Under the pieces are notes generated by a model. That model ran no database searches. It worked only from the letters and a program-made list of their open reading frames with translations, and was not told the origin of the DNA. The position numbers and the translations under genes are program-made. This document shows positions 10,901-31,599 of a stretch of 64,000 nt of DNA, one piece after another; position 1 is the stretch's first letter, and every line of letters starts with the position of its first letter. The stretch comes from Piromyces finnis (Eukaryota; Neocallimastigomycota; Neocallimastigomycetes; Neocallimastigales; Neocallimastigaceae): NCBI GenBank assembly GCA_002104945.1, contig MCFH01000031.1, positions 62,001 through 126,000 on the forward strand, written 5' to 3'.

Positions 10901-12337
10901 ATATAGTAATAACAATAAGAATTTGTAATATACAAGAAATAAAAATTGTATTAATTAATATCTTCTTTTCTATTTATTTATATTGATGGATTATGAACTT
11001 TTAATTAATATGGAATATTAAAATATATCATATTTTAACTATAATATATAAAATATATTATCCAAAATACTACGTTTGATATATTTCTTTTAAATAATCA
11101 ATATATAATCAATATAAATCACTTTAAAAACAATTAAAATTTTTCATTGTGGCTTTTGAAAATTTCATCTATTAAGAATTATTTATTAAATAATATTATA
11201 TTTTATTAATTTTATTTTATAATAGCATATATTAATAAATTAATAACTTTTTCAAATTTGTTCATTATTACTTATAGAATTTATAAAAAAAGTAATATAA
11301 AGGTATAATATTACTTTTTTTTTGTTGTTGTGTAGCATTACTTTATTTAATATTCCATAAATAATATACTTTTTTCTCTACAAAGAAAATATATATAAAA
11401 TAAAATAACCTTTATTGTAATTCATAAATAATAAAATATCAGATAAATCATTAATAAAAATATTAATCTATAAATAAATTAAGAAGAAACTTTAAATTTT
11501 AATTTTTCTTTTTTTTTTTTGTACCTGCATATTTAATAAAAATAATAAAAAAAAATACATGGTAATTTTTATTCATATTCATTATAGATAAAATTAAGTT
11601 AAAAATAATATAAAAATTTCATATTTATTGATTAGGTTATGTGTTATTTATGAAATATCAAAGGTTAGAACTTGACTAATTATAATTTAAGGATTAGTTT
11701 ATTTTTAATTTTTAACTAAAATAAAAAAAAAAGGTAGAAAATAATATTTATTTACTTATTTATTTTTTAAATAATCATTGTTTTTAAAAATATATATATA
11801 TAATTAATTTATATTCATAAACATCTTTTTTTTTCTGTAAATCTATGAATATTTGTATTATATAATATATATATAAAAAAGTAAAATACTAATAATAATT
11901 ATTCAGAAATTATTAATTTTAAAGAAATATTGATAATTTGAAAAATAAATAAAAAAAGTTACATAAATCAAAATATAAATTATATATAAGTTATATGTAT
12001 TTTTATTGATTTATTGATTTATTTAATATTTTTTATTTCCTATTTATACAATAATTTCATGTTATGCTTATCTTTTTATTTTTTTTTTATTTTTTTTTTT
12101 TCTTATTTTTTTTATTCCCTGTATTCATATTTTATATATATATATATATATCTATTTTTACGTTTCTTTTGGATTATATTTTATTTGTATATATAATTAT
12201 ACATATTATTCATTTTCATATATTTACTCAAAAAATAAAATCTAAAAAACTATTATAAGTTTATGTATAAAAATATTGAAATAATTTTAGTTATAGAATT
12301 ATTCTATATTATAGAATATAGTAGGTTTAAAATAGAT
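7915..12337. other. AT-rich gene desert, about 4.4 kb
   Basis: No credible gene on either strand. Open frames here (for example near 12014-12258) are Phe/Tyr/Ile-only products of T-rich sequence. The block holds many homopolymer A and T runs and TA-rich stretches. The part next to 7914 should hold the promoter of the repeat protein; the part next to 12338 the 3' end of PreP. Confidence 0.5.
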
Positions 12338-15300
12338 CTAGCCAATAACTTCCCATCCTAAATTTTCAGAAATTTTATTGTCTTTCTTCCATTCTTCTGG
12401 AAGAACACCTAATACAGTAGTAGATGACTTTTTATCATTAGTTAAATATTTTTCAACTACTTCATTAACATCCTTACTTGTAACTGATAATAACTTTTCT
12501 CTACGTCTATTTATAATTAATTTATTATCAACAATAATAATTAATAATAATAAATTGTGTAGTGTGTTAGTATATGGAATAAAATTTTAATAAGAATAAT
12601 TTTTTTTTTTTTACTAAACATACGATTGTCTCATGTCATCGGTGATATTGTATTTAAATAAGGAAATACCCTAAAAATATATATAAATAATTATAAGTTA
12701 TAAAATATATCAATCATCAATCTATTTTTGTTATAAATAGATTTTAAACAACAATGGTTTTAATGATATTTATTAAGCTTACTTCAGCAGAAGCATTTCT
12801 TGGAGCATCAATAGATGAGAATAAGGATAACTTGGCTTCTTTAATTTCCTATAAATTTCAATCAATAAAATAATTTTATTAATTATGAAATTATTGATAA
12901 AAATAAATTAAATTTTATAAATTATTACTCTGTCAGTAAACTTTTTGGTTGCTGCCCATTCAACAGACTTTTTGAATACTTCAGAAGAATTTAATGGTTT
13001 TGGATCTCTGTAGGAATAGAAAGAGAAGGTACCATCCAAACCGGAGTAAACAGCACCACCACCATAAGCACCATTCTTTTCTCTAATTTCTGGGTGGAGA
13101 TAATGAGTTGACATTAATTTGGCAGCAACCTTTTTTTTTTTTTTTTTTAAAATAGTAAATATAAATATTAAAAAATTATTAAAATTTACATGAATATACA
13201 AGATTTTATTTTATAAGATATTTATATTATTAAATATATTATATGAATTATCAAACATGATAATAATTAATAAATTTTAATTATATATAAATTAAAGGAA
13301 TATAATTAATTTAATAATAATTACTTGTAACTTAGCACTATCTTCATGAGTGTATGGAACACCAGCAAAACTCTTAGCAGCAAAGTTGATATTAAATGGA
13401 AGAGAAAAGAAGTTCTTTGAATATCTTGGAGTAAAAATTCTCTATTTATATAGTATATATATTTAATTTTAATTTACATTATTATTATTATTATTATTAT
13501 TATTAAAAAAATTAAATATTTATATATGATCAGCATTTATAAAACTTATAAATAAATGTTTCTTTCTTTCTTTTTTTTTTTTTTTTTTTATTATTAATAA
13601 TATTATTATTGATATTTACATCTGGAGCTTCAGCATAATCACCAGCTGGTACTTTAGTTAAGAATGTATTCTTTAAAGCTTTCTTATTTCTATCAACTAA
13701 GTTTGGAGTAGTAATAATGGAAGTTTTTAACATTCTCTTTTCAAGAGTATCCATAAGTAAGGTAGAAATAGCCTTTGTATATAATCATATAATATTCATT
13801 TATTATTAGTATGATTTATGGCTATATATTATATAAAATATGCGGTACTATGAATATTTTTATAATTAAAATTTATTTTGTTTCAAATTACTTTTAATTT
13901 AGCAACAGTTTCATCACAGTTTTCATTAGCAGCAAGTTGATTCATAAAGTAAACTTGGGAAATACCGTGGAAGAATTCATTAATACTCTAGTAATATTTA
14001 TAATATCAAAAAATATGTTGATTGATAAGAGTAAATAAAATATCTATTTCTTTTCTTATTTTTCTTATTTTTGTTTTATTTACTTGTCCTTTTGTTAATG
14101 AAGCATTAGCATGCATCATTGCATAACTGTGGCCAGATTGAGCAAGTGTATTAATTAAACCAGTTGATTCCTTTTTAATATACATATAATTATAATTAAT
14201 TTATTTAATCACTTGAAAATTTTCCAATAAAATCATATTTATTTTCTTTTTTACTTACTCCAATAATTAAGGTCTTTAATTTATCTACATTATTGAAATC
14301 AGTTTCTCTAATAACTTCTTGCATTAAATTATACATTTTTTCAATGTCATTTTGTAAACAAGATGTTTCATAGTAAATACCCTTTTTTTTTTTTTTTTTT
14401 TAAGGTATGAAAAGAAAGGTTAAATATATATATATATGTATATTAGTATTAACTATATTTAATAATGCTTGAAACTGTATAGTATATTCACATTGTTAAA
14501 ATAAATGATAATTTACTTCATAAACTGTAGATAAATCTGTTGGTGAAGTACTGACATGAGCAGAAACACCAATACCATCAGTAATCATTCTAATTTCATG
14601 TTCAAGTTGTTCAAGAGTTTTTGATTTTGTTCCTAAAGCAGTGAGTGCCTATATATATATATATATATTTATTTTATAAAAATATAATTATTAAAATAAA
14701 AATGAATATATATATATATCCAATATTATCAATACTAATATTAATTCGAAGCTAGTTTTAAATGTTATGTATTGTAATGCTTGTAACAAAATGATAAAGA
14801 TAATATTAACCAATTATTGTATCATGAAGATTTTACCTTACAATAAATTGGAAGATATGGTCTTAATTCATCTGGGAAATCTTCAATAATTCTTAAAGCG
14901 CCAAAGTAGGAAATACCGTTGGTAGCGGTCTTACGAACTTGGACTGGACACTTATCAATAATTTCATGTGAAAGATCAATTTTTTTAATATTCTTGGAAA
15001 TATCACTTAATTCAAGTGTTGGTAATACGGAAGCATCTTTATATAAGATCGTTGTTATCAATATTATAATATTATAATATTATTACAATTAATATTGTTT
15101 TTATTTTTGATATTGCTCGATATTAATCTAATATAATGATATTATAATGATATCATATTAAATTATTAAATTAATTCATTACCTTCCTTGATATTTTGGA
15201 ATTCCAAAAGCTCAAGACCTTGTTTATAAATTTTTTCCTTTTCAGCTTTAGTTAATATCTTGCTAAGTTTTTCTAATTTTTGATTTTCCTTATCGGCTAG

Positions 15301-15767
15301 GATTTTGTTATATTCTTCGAATGGTTCCTTAATTATGATAATTAAATATTTATTTTTGTTTGATAATTATTATTATTTTTTAAAATTATTATTATTGAAA
15401 TGAATAATAAATATTATTATAAATGAATCTATTTTCATTGACATATATGTACCATAACAAAGGTAAGTCTATGTTTGTTATTTAAGAAATACTTTTCAAT
15501 ACGCTTTTCAAAGAATCCTGGTTGGGTGTATTCCTTCTTGAATCTATCCAAAATCTGAATGAAATATATATGTATTTTATAAAGTAAAATATTTACAATT
15601 AAATATATTGAATACCAATTTTTAAGAGATTATGATATTAAAATACCTTGTTAACATCAATAGTATCAATTGGATCGGCACCATGAATCCAATTACCAAC
15701 CATAGATTGCATTATATTTAAACCAAATGAAGCTGTTTTCTAAAATTTCAATAAAATAATAATAATG

Positions 15768-15802
<35 letters not shown>

Positions 15803-18609
15803 TATAAAAGAAAAAAGCAAAGATAAAATCATATTAATAGTTAATATTAATTAATTATATATATATAATATAATATATATCTATATTGATTATTGTTTCT
15901 TACATGCTTAAGATTTAATTCTGTTTGATGAAGATAAGCTTCAATTTGTTTTTTGTCAAATCCTTTCTTTGAACATTCCTTAAATACATCCATAATAGTT
16001 TGTTCAACCATATCAACATCTTCAGATTTAATTCCTTGTAAACCAACAGAGAAAGTAGCCATTCTATCCATAATAATTTTTGTTATAAATTATAATTATT
16101 TTTAATATAATTATTTTATTTAATAAATATAATTTCTACATTTAGAAAATTTCATATACCTAGCATTATCATCATATCCAGTACCAGCAGAATAGTCAGA
16201 ACCAATGTTAGATTCAATTAAAGCTTTGTGCATTGGATATGATTCACCAGATAAAAGTAAATGAGATAAAACTTGCATAACGAATGATTCATAAAGATCC
16301 TATAATAATTATTTCATTAAATAATCACAAATTAAAGTTTAATATTATATAGTATTAAAAGTTTATATATATATATATAATATTTTATTAAAAAAAACCT
16401 AGATAAATAGACTTGATAACATACATTGCCATCATTGATTAAGAAAGAAACACACATTTTAGTTTGTTTTTCTGGCTTTCCCACTAATTTAAATTTTAAT
16501 AAAATGATAAAAAATTGTATATATATAATTATTAACTTTTAACTAAACTTTTTAATTTAAAAAATACTTTTTTTTTTTTTTTTTATATTTACTTGGATCT
16601 GGTGGACACATCATATGGACTTTTCTTGGTGAATTCCATGGTTTAACATTATCAATTTTATCAACCTTAATTGGTTCGTATTTAGAAATGTAATTGTCAA
16701 TGAATTTTAAATGCTTATCAATTGGGAAATTACCTTTTTTTTTTTTTTTTTTTAAGATTATTTCGATTAAATATTGATTGTTAATATATAAAAATTGTTA
16801 TTGTTATTCTATTTTAAGAAATTTGAAATAAAACGAAATAAAACTAATAATAATTGTAATATAAATAGAAAAAATATACCATATGTAAAAATCTTTGAGT
16901 TACTTGGATGATAATGCTTTTTATGGAATTTTTTTAATTCATCATATGTTAATTCAACAATATATTCTGGATCACCACCACTAACAGTAGCATATGTTGT
17001 ACCTGGGTGAATTTGTTGTTGAAGTCTTGTAGAAAAAAGTCTACCTTGATCAGACTTTCATATATATAGATATTTAATGCATTTTCTTTTTTAATATTAT
17101 AATTGTTATGATAATAATATTTTTCTATATCACTTACTAAAGATCCTTTCATTTCATTATATACGACACCTTTAAATTGATATGGGGAATTTTTATCTTT
17201 GATATTTAATGGTATAAAATCATATTATTAATAGGTTAACATAATTATATATGAAAGTTCTAATTTTTATAATGATATGTATTTAATAAACCTTTTGGGT
17301 CAGTGTGTTCAACTCTCCAACCTTCTTGTCTTTTTAATTTTTTAATTATATAAAAAAAGAGTTCAAAGATTAATAATATGTATATTTAACTTTAATATTC
17401 TATATTTGAGATAATTAGTTTATTTAATAGCCATTAAAAAATATTGGATTTTTACTTGAAATCTAATTCTCTTAATAAAGGATTGAAAGTGGCGTCGAGG
17501 TACACATCCATTAAATTATAATAATCTTTTTCATTTTCAGTTGAAAAAGGATAAAATGTACAGTCACTAGCTATTATAAAACAAAATAGATTGAAATTGG
17601 TAAAAAATATTTGGATTTAAAAAGATTTTGTAATTTGAAATTTAAAAATTCATTTAAAAATAAAACAATATATTATGTTATTTTAAATACCTGTAAAAGC
17701 GTTCATGAAAGTAGCTAAAGTTCTATTTAACATTTTAAAAAATGGATCTCTTACTGGGTATTTCTTACTACCACATAAAGAGGTATGCTCAAGAATATGT
17801 GTTACCCCAGTACTATCTTTTCCTGCGGTTTGAAAAGCAATACTTTATATTATAAAATAAAAAATAATTTAAAGTAATTATTTAAACAAAATATTCATTA
17901 AATGACAGCAATTATAAATAATTTTAATTCAATTGCAAAAGTACATTTAAATTTTAAATATAATTAATTAAATACATATATTTAACATTATAAATTTATT
18001 ATATACCTGAAAACATTGTTACTATCATCATTAGCAATATGAATATATTGTGCTCCAGTTTTAACATGATTTAATTGAAGAGCTACTAAATCAAATTCTT
18101 TAATTGGCTTAACCTAATAAAACAAAACAAAACAAAACAAATAAATTAAACATATATATAGTATTTATTAAGTATTTATTAAATTATATTTTTAATGTAG
18201 TGGAAAATACATTTAAATATTTAGATTGCTAAAGTAATATAATATATAAATTTTTGATATAATTTTATTATAATTATAAAAATATTAAATACCTTTTTAA
18301 CTTCAAAACCATTTATCTTTTCACCGACTTTATATTTTTTAATATTATTTAATACTTTTTTTTTTTTTTTTTTTTTTTTATTATGACATTATGATAAACG
18401 AATTTTAAATGATAAATTACAATTAAAATTTATCAGTTTTTAATATTTAATATAATCTATAATAATAATAATGGAAAAAAGATAAATAATATATATTGTT
18501 TAAATTAAGAAAAATATAAACCTTTATCTGAAAGGTTTCTTCTTGCACAGTCTAAGGTATACTTATTTAATAAGGGAGATTTCCTCTTTAATACATTAAT
18601 AATATTCAT
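12338..18609 (-). CDS. Presequence protease, M16C family (PreP/Cym1)
   Basis: Zinc metalloprotease that degrades cleaved organellar targeting peptides. About 26 exons on the minus strand; the first four are 18522-18609, 18293-18354, 18007-18113 and 17691-17842, the last about 12338-12509 (TAG at 12338-12340). Exon 1 encodes a basic leader, [20 protein letters not shown] then CARRNLSDK, resembling an organellar presequence. [14 protein letters not shown] then opens the family fold. The inverted zinc motif HxxEH is HILEH at 17785-17799, followed by [20 protein letters not shown] and, in a later exon, [10 protein letters not shown]. The second half keeps [20 protein letters not shown] (about 13045-13105), the conserved C-terminal substrate-binding region. 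All exon joins I tested keep frame, so the gene looks intact. If the host is an anaerobic fungus, the compartment would be the hydrogenosome. A CCAATCA box lies 297 bp upstream. Confidence 0.93.
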
Positions 18610-19298
18610 TATGGAATCTTCATATTATATTAAAAATATGAACAAATAGAAAAAATACATTGTTAATATATTTTAAGAATCGTTAATGTTAAAAATTATT
18701 TTTTTTTAAAAAAAGTATAAATTTATTAAATCAAAAGGTTTTATTCTATTATTAAATAAATAGTATAAAACTTATTATTATAATTCCATTTTGATAAAAA
18801 TCTAGCATACATTTTGAAATATTTTCTTTTGTTTAATAAAAGTGTGTAATTAATATTTTAAAAAAATTGAATAATTTAAAATTTTCATTTTTTTGATATT
18901 ATTAACCAATCATATATATAATACTGTTTTTAAACATTTTATTTTAAACTTTGAATTTTAATATTTAATTATTAGTAAATTAAACATTGAGTTTAAAAGA
19001 TTATTCTTTTAAAGATAAAAATTAAAAAAAATTTTTATCTTTTATAATTAATTAGTGTATAATAGAAAAAAAAAAAAAAAAAAAAAAAAAAAGAAGTTAA
19101 TAATAAAATTAAATATAAAATTAATAAATAATTAAAAGTTTTATGTTAATAAAATTTAAATGTAGAAATATATTTACATTATATAATATAAATTAATACT
19201 TATTTTTTTGACTATATTTCTTATTTATTTTTTAAATAATCAAGCTATCAAAGTTTTTATGATATTATCATAAATAAAGTTGTAGGTGAGGGTATAAA
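18610..19298. promoter_or_regulatory. Upstream region of PreP
   Basis: AT-rich sequence between PreP and the SINE-like element. It has CCAATCA at 18906-18912 and a run of A around 19070-19092. No gene is visible. Confidence 0.4.
18906..18912 (+). promoter_or_regulatory. CCAAT box (CCAATCA) upstream of PreP
   Basis: ACCAATCAT context, 297 bp upstream of the PreP start codon and in inverse orientation to the gene. It is the same heptamer as in the ribosomal-protein promoters. Confidence 0.4.
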
Positions 19299-19306
19299 TC
19301 GTTCAT

Positions 19307-19310
<4 letters not shown>
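19299..19310. repeat. Target-site duplication of SINE-like element, left
   Basis: TCGTTCATTATT, identical to 19891-19902, directly abutting the T run that represents the poly(A) tail. Confidence 0.9.
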
Positions 19311-19358
<48 letters not shown>

Positions 19359-19890
19359 TTCCGAGTGCATTTCTCCCATCGATCAGAGTTAGCTCCAATG
19401 GTGGTTCTTAGAGAAACGTTGGCTCATTCCTATTGCTAGGTGGTTGTGACCCTCCTGGTCTGTCATACTGTTTCTTCAGCTTCGACGCTCACTTAATCCA
19501 TGTACATTAGATGCATGTCGTTGTACGATATTTCACAACTACAATGCTAAGCCTCTTATAGTCAATTTGATCACGTGTCAACCGCCCCCTAATGTTTACA
19601 CTTAAATTGATTAAGGAATATTATGTGTTTTTGGCATAGCCTAAGTCACCACTTATTAAGTTCTAATTTGGAATGTACCATGTACACTAGACCCTCTCAG
19701 GCCGGCTAGACGAGTGTTATTATCATAGTAGTAAATTAGAAAGTTCATTTATACTTACCTGAATATCATAACCCAACCCATGGCAAACCCAGTGGGAAAA
19801 TCCACAGGCACTGACATCTGCGGGGTCGAACCAGAAGCCTTATATATGCTAAGGAAACGCCTTAACAACCAGAATAAAAACTGGAACGAC
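19311..19890 (-). mobile_element. SINE-like retroposon with tRNA-like promoter boxes
   Basis: A 580-bp GC-richer island in a desert, oriented on the minus strand. It ends in a 45-nt poly(A) (T run 19311-19355). Perfect 12-bp target-site duplications TCGTTCATTATT flank it at 19299-19310 and 19891-19902, proving retroposition with known ends. Near its 5' end the minus strand has GGTTCGACCCC (19822-19832), a strong pol III B box, and TGGTTGTTAAGGCG (19858-19871), like the D-arm/A-box region of Ser/Leu tRNAs, 25 nt upstream. These suggest a tRNA-derived head. Positions 19441-19491 resemble the 3' region of the LINE in this window (40269-40322), pointing to mobilisation by that LINE family. It also has a consensus 5' splice site at 19751-19761. 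No open frame of note. Confidence 0.8.
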
Positions 19891-19902
19891 TCGTTCATTA
19901 TT
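19891..19902. repeat. Target-site duplication of SINE-like element, right
   Basis: TCGTTCATTATT, identical to 19299-19310; it fixes the element's 5' end at 19890 on the minus strand. Confidence 0.9.
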
Positions 19903-29394
<9,492 letters not shown>

Positions 29395-31599
29395 ATGTCT
29401 GTTTCAAATATTCAACAAAATTATATTCAATATAATTCAAATAACTCTTCAGCATATGTAATTCAACAATCATATCCTAATAATAATACGCCTTCTCAAC
29501 ACATGATAGTTTCTAATAATTATAACAATGGCTATCAATCAACTATGGTTAACTCAACCCAATACCAATCATATAGTGTTCCTCAAGCTCATTCAATATC
29601 AAATGGATCCTATCCAAATACTGCTATGAATAATCAAATAATTCCTCCAGCGGATAATAATAATACCTTTATTAAGGTGAATGTGAATGGTATACCAACT
29701 ACTCAACAAGAACAACAAGTATATCCATTAGCTCCAACCTCTCAACCAGTACAGCAAATATATAATGGTCAAGGATACGTACAATCACCAACTATAATAA
29801 ATTCGTCAAATATAGCTTATCAACATCAACCACCTCATCAATCTCATATAATAATAAATAACTCGAATGAAATTCAATATTCTTTAGCTACAACTTCAGA
29901 AACAGTAACGAATTCTATTTATTCATCATCAATAAATCAAGATATTAATCAAAATGTATTAACTAATGCTACTCAGAATGGAATGTCACCTGTTGTATTA
30001 AAACAGTCTAATGACTCAAATAATAATTCAGATGGTGTTTTACCATTATTTCAAAAACAACCTCAACAACCTATAAATTATTCAAGCAGTTCAGTAATAT
30101 CTAACTCCTCTTTAGAAAGTAATAATGAAAATTCTAACACTAATAGTAAGAGTACTTGTATATATACCCCCATTCAAACTCCAAACACTTCTCCTCTTAA
30201 AAAGGATGTAATCGTAAATGATAATAGTGTAGCTCAGACAAATAAAATTAATAATATGTATCCAGTGACAACTTTAGCTCAAGGAAAAAATATTACAACT
30301 AATACTATTGGTGAATCTATTCCTCCAAAAGATATTCAATCTAATGGAAAAAATATTAATAATACTCAATATATTAATAATGAAAATAGTATTAATTCAA
30401 TAACAAGCAATAGCGAAATGCTTTCACCAAAAAGTTTGAGTAATGAATCAAGTAATCAATCTATTGCTTCATCTAATAAAATACCAATTCAAAACGGTAA
30501 TAATAATAATAATAATATTGTTGTTGTAAATAACATGATATCACCAGAAATTAAAGAAGTTGAAAGAAAAATAAATGGTACTCAAGATCAATCGTATATT
30601 ATACAAGGCCAAAATCAAAATCAAAGGCAAATATCTCAAACTGCTAGTTATCATCATCAACCTAATAATAACAATCAAAATTCTTCTATTCAAAATATTC
30701 CATATCAATCTCCAGATAATAATTATGTTGTTTCTACTGAAAGTAATAATGTACCTTATAATACTTATAATTCTTATAATAATATTGTACCACAAAATGT
30801 TATCAATCAACAATATAATATTCAACAACAGGGCTATTACAATTCTCAACCTCAAAACCAAACTATTGACTATCAATCTGTTCCAATGCAAGGAAAGCCT
30901 GTTCAATTTATATCACCACCAAATAATGTTTCCTACATTCAGAATTCAGTTGTTTCGCCAATGGAAAATAATAATGTTTCTTACAATTCTCAACAACAAA
31001 TTGTAAATAATCAAGTAAATTATTCATCGCAACAAATAAATTCAAATCAACAAATTTATTACAATAATCAATCACCAGTACAACAAGTTGGTAATGTTGG
31101 TAATGTGAATATGAATACAAATTATAATACCCAATTTTCTGTTCCATATCCTGTTAGATCAAACAATGTTATTTCCGCTAATTCCCCACCAGCAAAGGTT
31201 AAACGTTATAAGTGTACTGAGTGCGGTAAACGTTTTTCAAGACCAAGTTCATTAAAGACTCACATGTATTCACATACTGGTCAACATCCATTCAAATGCA
31301 CTTTAGCTGGTTGTGGTCGTCGTTTCTCAGTGCTTAGTAATTTAAGAAGACATATGAAAGTTTGTCAAAAAAGACATGAAAAAAATAGAGCACTTATTCT
31401 ACGAAATGCAAAACTTTCCAATAGTAAGATTTGCGATGATGATGAAGTTAATACTACTACAATTACTATTGATGATATTAATTCATCAAAGATTAGAGTT
31501 ATTGAAAATAAAAAGGCTAAAAATACTACAAACAAACCATCTTCTTCCTCAAACACAAGTATAAGCGATAATGTAAAAGAACACAGTAAAATAAATTAA
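29395..31599 (+). CDS. C2H2 zinc-finger transcription factor with Q/N-rich N-terminus
   Basis: Single-exon 734-residue protein, probably nuclear and DNA-binding. Two adjacent zinc fingers sit near the C-terminus: YKCTECGKRFSRPSSLKTHM plus YSH at about residues 604-627, and FKCTLAGCGRRFSVLSNLRR followed by HMKVC at about 632-656. The linker TGQHPF resembles the classical TGEKPF type. The second finger ends H-x3-C, so it is C2HC. The first 600 residues are dominated by Gln, Asn, Ser and Tyr, including many short Q and N runs, giving a prion-like disordered region. The family (RPSSLxTH / SVxSNLxRH finger pair) is widespread in fungi; no specific orthologue is claimed. Start at 29395 is the first ATG after a long A/T leader. 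Confidence 0.9.
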   Translation: MSVSNIQQNYIQYNSNNSSAYVIQQSYPNNNTPSQHMIVSNNYNNGYQSTMVNSTQYQSYSVPQAHSISNGSYPNTAMNNQIIPPADNNNTFIKVNVNGIPTTQQEQQVYPLAPTSQPVQQIYNGQGYVQSPTIINSSNIAYQHQPPHQSHIIINNSNEIQYSLATTSETVTNSIYSSSINQDINQNVLTNATQNGMSPVVLKQSNDSNNNSDGVLPLFQKQPQQPINYSSSSVISNSSLESNNENSNTNSKSTCIYTPIQTPNTSPLKKDVIVNDNSVAQTNKINNMYPVTTLAQGKNITTNTIGESIPPKDIQSNGKNINNTQYINNENSINSITSNSEMLSPKSLSNESSNQSIASSNKIPIQNGNNNNNNIVVVNNMISPEIKEVERKINGTQDQSYIIQGQNQNQRQISQTASYHHQPNNNNQNSSIQNIPYQSPDNNYVVSTESNNVPYNTYNSYNNIVPQNVINQQYNIQQQGYYNSQPQNQTIDYQSVPMQGKPVQFISPPNNVSYIQNSVVSPMENNNVSYNSQQQIVNNQVNYSSQQINSNQQIYYNNQSPVQQVGNVGNVNMNTNYNTQFSVPYPVRSNNVISANSPPAKVKRYKCTECGKRFSRPSSLKTHMYSHTGQHPFKCTLAGCGRRFSVLSNLRRHMKVCQKRHEKNRALILRNAKLSNSKICDDDEVNTTTITIDDINSSKIRVIENKKAKNTTNKPSSSSNTSISDNVKEHSKIN

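Noticed and set aside
12014-12258. Two overlapping small open frames
   Set aside because: They encode only Phe/Tyr/Ile/Leu-rich peptides from T-rich DNA, with no conserved feature.
19751-19790. U1 snRNA gene, because the plus strand starts ATACTTACCTG
   Set aside because: Sequence after the first 11 bases does not resemble U1. The match is better read as a consensus 5' splice site on the opposite strand of the SINE-like element.
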